Shown: positions 61,795 through 64,000 of the stretch, one piece after another
Position numbering within the stretch: the first letter of the stretch is position 1
Layout: each line of letters begins with the position of its first letter
Source of the DNA: Yponomeuta sedellus
Lineage: Eukaryota; Arthropoda; Insecta; Lepidoptera; Yponomeutidae
Assembly (NCBI GenBank): GCA_934045075.1
Contig: OW203746.1
Span: 620,001-684,000, forward strand
Direction: 5' to 3'
Length of the DNA stretch: 64,000 nt
The notes under the pieces: model-generated
What the model was told of the DNA's origin: nothing
The model's input: the letters and a program-made list of their open reading frames with translations, nothing else
Database searches by the model: none
Position numbers and translations under genes: made by a program

Positions 61795-61960
61795 TAGATA
61801 GATAGAATATTCTTTATTGCATGTACACCAAGGATTACATAAGGGACTTATAAAATAACAGTACAGTACAAGTGGCGGCCTTATTACTAACTAAGTAATT
61901 TCTTCCAGACAACCATTGACGGAAAATAAGAAACGGAAACTGAAATACGGGTAGTCGACT
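61795..61960 (-). mobile_element. L-tail copy (minus)
   Basis: ATAGATAGATAGAATATTCT, GTGGCGGCCTTATTACTAAC, TTTCTTCCAGACAACCATTG. Confidence 0.6.
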
Positions 61961-62169
61961 ACTATTATGTTAAGTACTATGTTAGTTTTTGATTTGAGAA
62001 GCGTCGACCAATTAGAAACTGTCGAGAGTAGAGGCTAGAAGCTAAATTTAGACTTTCAGCGAGAAAGTTAATACCCTACTTTTGGCGATGATAACAAACT
62101 GTAATATGAACAGTAACAAAACTTGGAAAATGGTTTTTGTTGTTTACCGATTTCCTAGTGAACTTATAA

Positions 62170-62322
62170 CTAAGTTACTACCTCTCAGACTCTCTAGGGT
62201 TGGCTGAAAGAAATCTCTTACAGAGAGAAGCTCGCCTTTGTACATGCTATTTCTTATGTAATGTCCCCTTTAGTGTTTCATGTGTTATATAAAGCATGAT
62301 ATGAAATGAAATGATAATAAGT
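62170..62322 (+). mobile_element. LINE 3' UTR shard
   Basis: TAACTAAGTTACTACCTCTC, GGTTGGCTGAAAGAAATCTC, GAAGCTCGCCTTTGTACATG. Confidence 0.45.
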
Positions 62323-62658
62323 ATCGGACGTCTCTTACCATACATGATCGATCACATAGATGACATAAACCACTGATAAAGCAATTGGTCTTCACGATAC
62401 AGGTATAACCTAGTGTGGAGACCACAGTAAATTAGATTCGTAGTAAACTCAGCCATAAAAACTGTAACACCTTTGTAATGTACCTTCTGCTTCAAGTTTC
62501 AAGTCTTCATTTGTCAGCAAACACGGTACATGTAGATTTTACAAGATACATTTTTATGGACAAGCGTGTAGCACCATAATATGGTATACAAATGTTATAA
62601 TTAAAATTTAAAATTTAGAAATTTAAAAGATATACTCAATGTAACATAAAGATATTGC
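62323..62658. other. No recognised feature
   Basis: About 335 AT-rich bases. Confidence 0.3.
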
Positions 62659-62670
62659 TGTGTTTTAGTG

Positions 62671-62875
62671 AGTGGCTGTAAGTAATGCAATTTGCTTAAG
62701 TCAGATGTCGCTGCCTGTACGTAATACAGAGAATATTGTAAAGAGGTTCGAAATTTCAGTGATGTCGTGAGTCGCCCATTGGCTCAATTGGTAGAGCGCT
62801 GGTACGGATAGCCAGAGGTTGCGGGTTCGAATCCCGGCATGGGTGAAATTTTTAGCCTCTAAATAGGTTTTTAAA
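62671..62875 (+). mobile_element. SINE-A, 5'-truncated, with 12-bp target duplication
   Basis: Body from AGTGGCTGTAAGTAATGCAA through the tRNA-like head to AATAGGTTTTTAAA. TGTGTTTTAGTG flanks at 62659-62670 and 62876-62887. A simple, non-inverted copy. Confidence 0.9.
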
Positions 62876-62887
62876 TGTGTTTTAGTG

Positions 62888-63183
62888 GTTAAAATAAACA
62901 TTTTGTATTTGTATTTTGTATATAAATAGACGTTATTCGACTTCTTGCTTCTATTCATACTCCAGTCTCTAATCGCCCTGTTTCACTGTATTTTTTCATA
63001 GAAAGTCTGGAATGTAGCATCGCATAACTCCGGAGTAGAGACTAGTTCTATTTACGGCGTGCAGACCGCGGCGACGGACGCTGTCACGGCGTCAGTCGAT
63101 ATCGACCGCCGGTAGCCTCGCGCTTTCCTCCATAGCTCGATGCTCTGTGCTGTAAATACTTGATGAGCAAGTACAATATTTTC
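62888..63183. other. No recognised feature
   Basis: GC-richer than its surroundings at 63050-63130 (GACCGCGGCGACGGACGCTG); a 99-codon minus frame at 63052-63351 crosses into the duplication and has no known motif. Confidence 0.3.
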
Positions 63184-63195
63184 CTTATGTACGTC

Positions 63196-63862
63196 GTAGA
63201 CATAGTCTGAGACAGGGCCTACTGACGATCTTACGCGAGCAAATGTGTTTTCAACCGACTTCAAAAAAAGGAGGAGGTTCTCAATTCGACCCGTATGTTT
63301 TTCTATGTTTGTTACGCGATAACTCCGCCAATTATGAACCGATTTGAACAAATCTTTTTTCGGCGTATAGGTAATACCTCAAGGGTGGTCCCATTTAAAT
63401 TTAATAATAAAATAATTAACTTTAAAAAAAAAAAAAACCGACTTCAAATGCGTGAACACAAAAAAACCTAATAAAATAATTAATTTTATTAGTTTTTTTT
63501 TGTGTTCACGCATTTGAAGTCGGTTTTTTTTTTTTTTAAGTTATTTAAATTTTATGTTAATGTAAATTTAAATGAGTGTTAGTTTACTTGTGAATTAATC
63601 GGTATATTTGTTTTTTTATGTATTCTGTAAGCGTCCTACTGCAAGGCACAGAAGTTCTCTCAGTGAGAGTGTATGGGTTAAATTACCACGCGTGCCCACT
63701 GCATATTGGCAATATCAAGCGCTGAGGTATTTGAACACCTGAGACATTCTGATTTCCTTGGTATATTTCTTCTTCTTCGGGCTATAATAGGGTATATTAA
63801 CTAGTGAGTATTTTACCCTTTTATGGCCAGAAAGGTGAGCTATACAAACACAGAAAGCTACG
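63196..63862. repeat. Segmental duplication, copy 2 (with insertion)
   Basis: Same sequence as 61420-61786, split after CAAATGTGTTTT by the palindromic element at about 63252-63545, then resuming AAATTTTATGTTAATGTAAA. Confidence 0.85.
63252..63545. mobile_element. Palindrome-ended CCGACTTC element
   Basis: Starts AACCGACTTCAAAAAAAGGA and ends TTTGAAGTCGGTT with a long T-run. The right half is a near-perfect hairpin: 63424-63480 and 63483-63537 are inverted copies containing CCGACTTCAAATGCGTGAAC. The CCGACTTCAAAAAAGGAGG start is common in lepidopteran genomes. The empty site is 61475-61490. Confidence 0.8.
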
Positions 63863-63876
63863 TAAAGCTATGTAAA

Positions 63877-63972
63877 GTAGCCGGCAAACAGTGGATGAGA
63901 CTAGCGCGAGACCGTGCTGGTTGGCGTGAAAATGAAGAGGCCTATACCCAGCAGTGGGGTTTACCGGCCTGA
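63877..63972 (+). pseudogene. LINE C-terminal shard (RTE-like) and triplet tail
   Basis: Frame reads VAGKQWMRLARDRAGWREN then EEAYTQQWGLPA and two stops. This is the last conserved block of RTE-group ORFs (VAGxxWMRxAxDRxxWRxxEEAYxQQW). It is followed by ATGATGATGACGACGATC, a triplet tail as in the 36.8-kb element. It sits at the edge of the duplication. Confidence 0.75.
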
Positions 63973-64000
63973 TGATGATGACGACGATCATGTATAATAA

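Overview
This window is eukaryotic and almost certainly from a moth or butterfly (Lepidoptera). It is AT-rich and has no bacterial-style gene packing. It carries Lep1-like Helitron ends (GC hairpin followed by CTAG|T), LINE 3' tails of the TCTTATC type, several tRNA-headed SINE families, GIY-YIG Penelope-like elements and a short spliced gene for a secreted glycine-rich protein. I could not name the species.

Only one host gene can be supported. It is a three-exon gene at 44626-46843 on the + strand with a TATA box, a 4-codon first exon, a perfect signal peptide once exons 1 and 2 are joined, and a Gly-rich mature protein of about 167 residues. Its second intron is loaded with nested SINEs. 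A stretch at 55.4 kb resembles the same intron without them.

The rest is a nested transposon landscape. 0-7 kb: the 3' end of a Penelope-like element (PLE-A), foldback MITEs and SINEs. 8-14 kb: a non-autonomous hAT element with an 8-bp duplication, compound SINE-A insertions, and an 18-unit, 71-bp satellite that grew out of the tail of a 5S-rRNA-derived SINE. 16-33 kb: five pieces of a second Penelope-like family (PLE-B), including a head-to-head dimer at 29.0-30.8 kb and a chimera with Helitron sequence at 18.2-19.1 kb, plus a 206-bp ATGT microsatellite. 34-39 kb: a LINE fragment, a PLE-A solo end and a 1.6-kb RTE-type LINE with a 14-bp target duplication. 40-50 kb: 5S SINEs, Helitrons, SINEs and the host gene. 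50-64 kb: fewer repeats, several MITEs, and a 400-bp duplication (61.4 and 63.2 kb) in which one copy carries a palindromic insertion.

The most interesting pattern joins several of these. Insertions of SINE-A (a ~308-bp tRNA-like unit) and of both Penelope-like families repeatedly occur as inverted or tandem compounds enclosed by a single 11-15-bp target duplication, so that many insertions have the element's own 3' tail at both ends. Both PLE families also share a GACCAC / variable hairpin / GAAACGTY motif in the 3' UTR. This suggests, but does not prove, a shared mobilisation machinery and a conserved RNA structure. In the entries below, SINE-A, SINE-B, SINE-C, SINE-D, SINE-F, SINE-5S, Rep-E, Rep-G and L-tail are names I coined for families seen repeatedly here.
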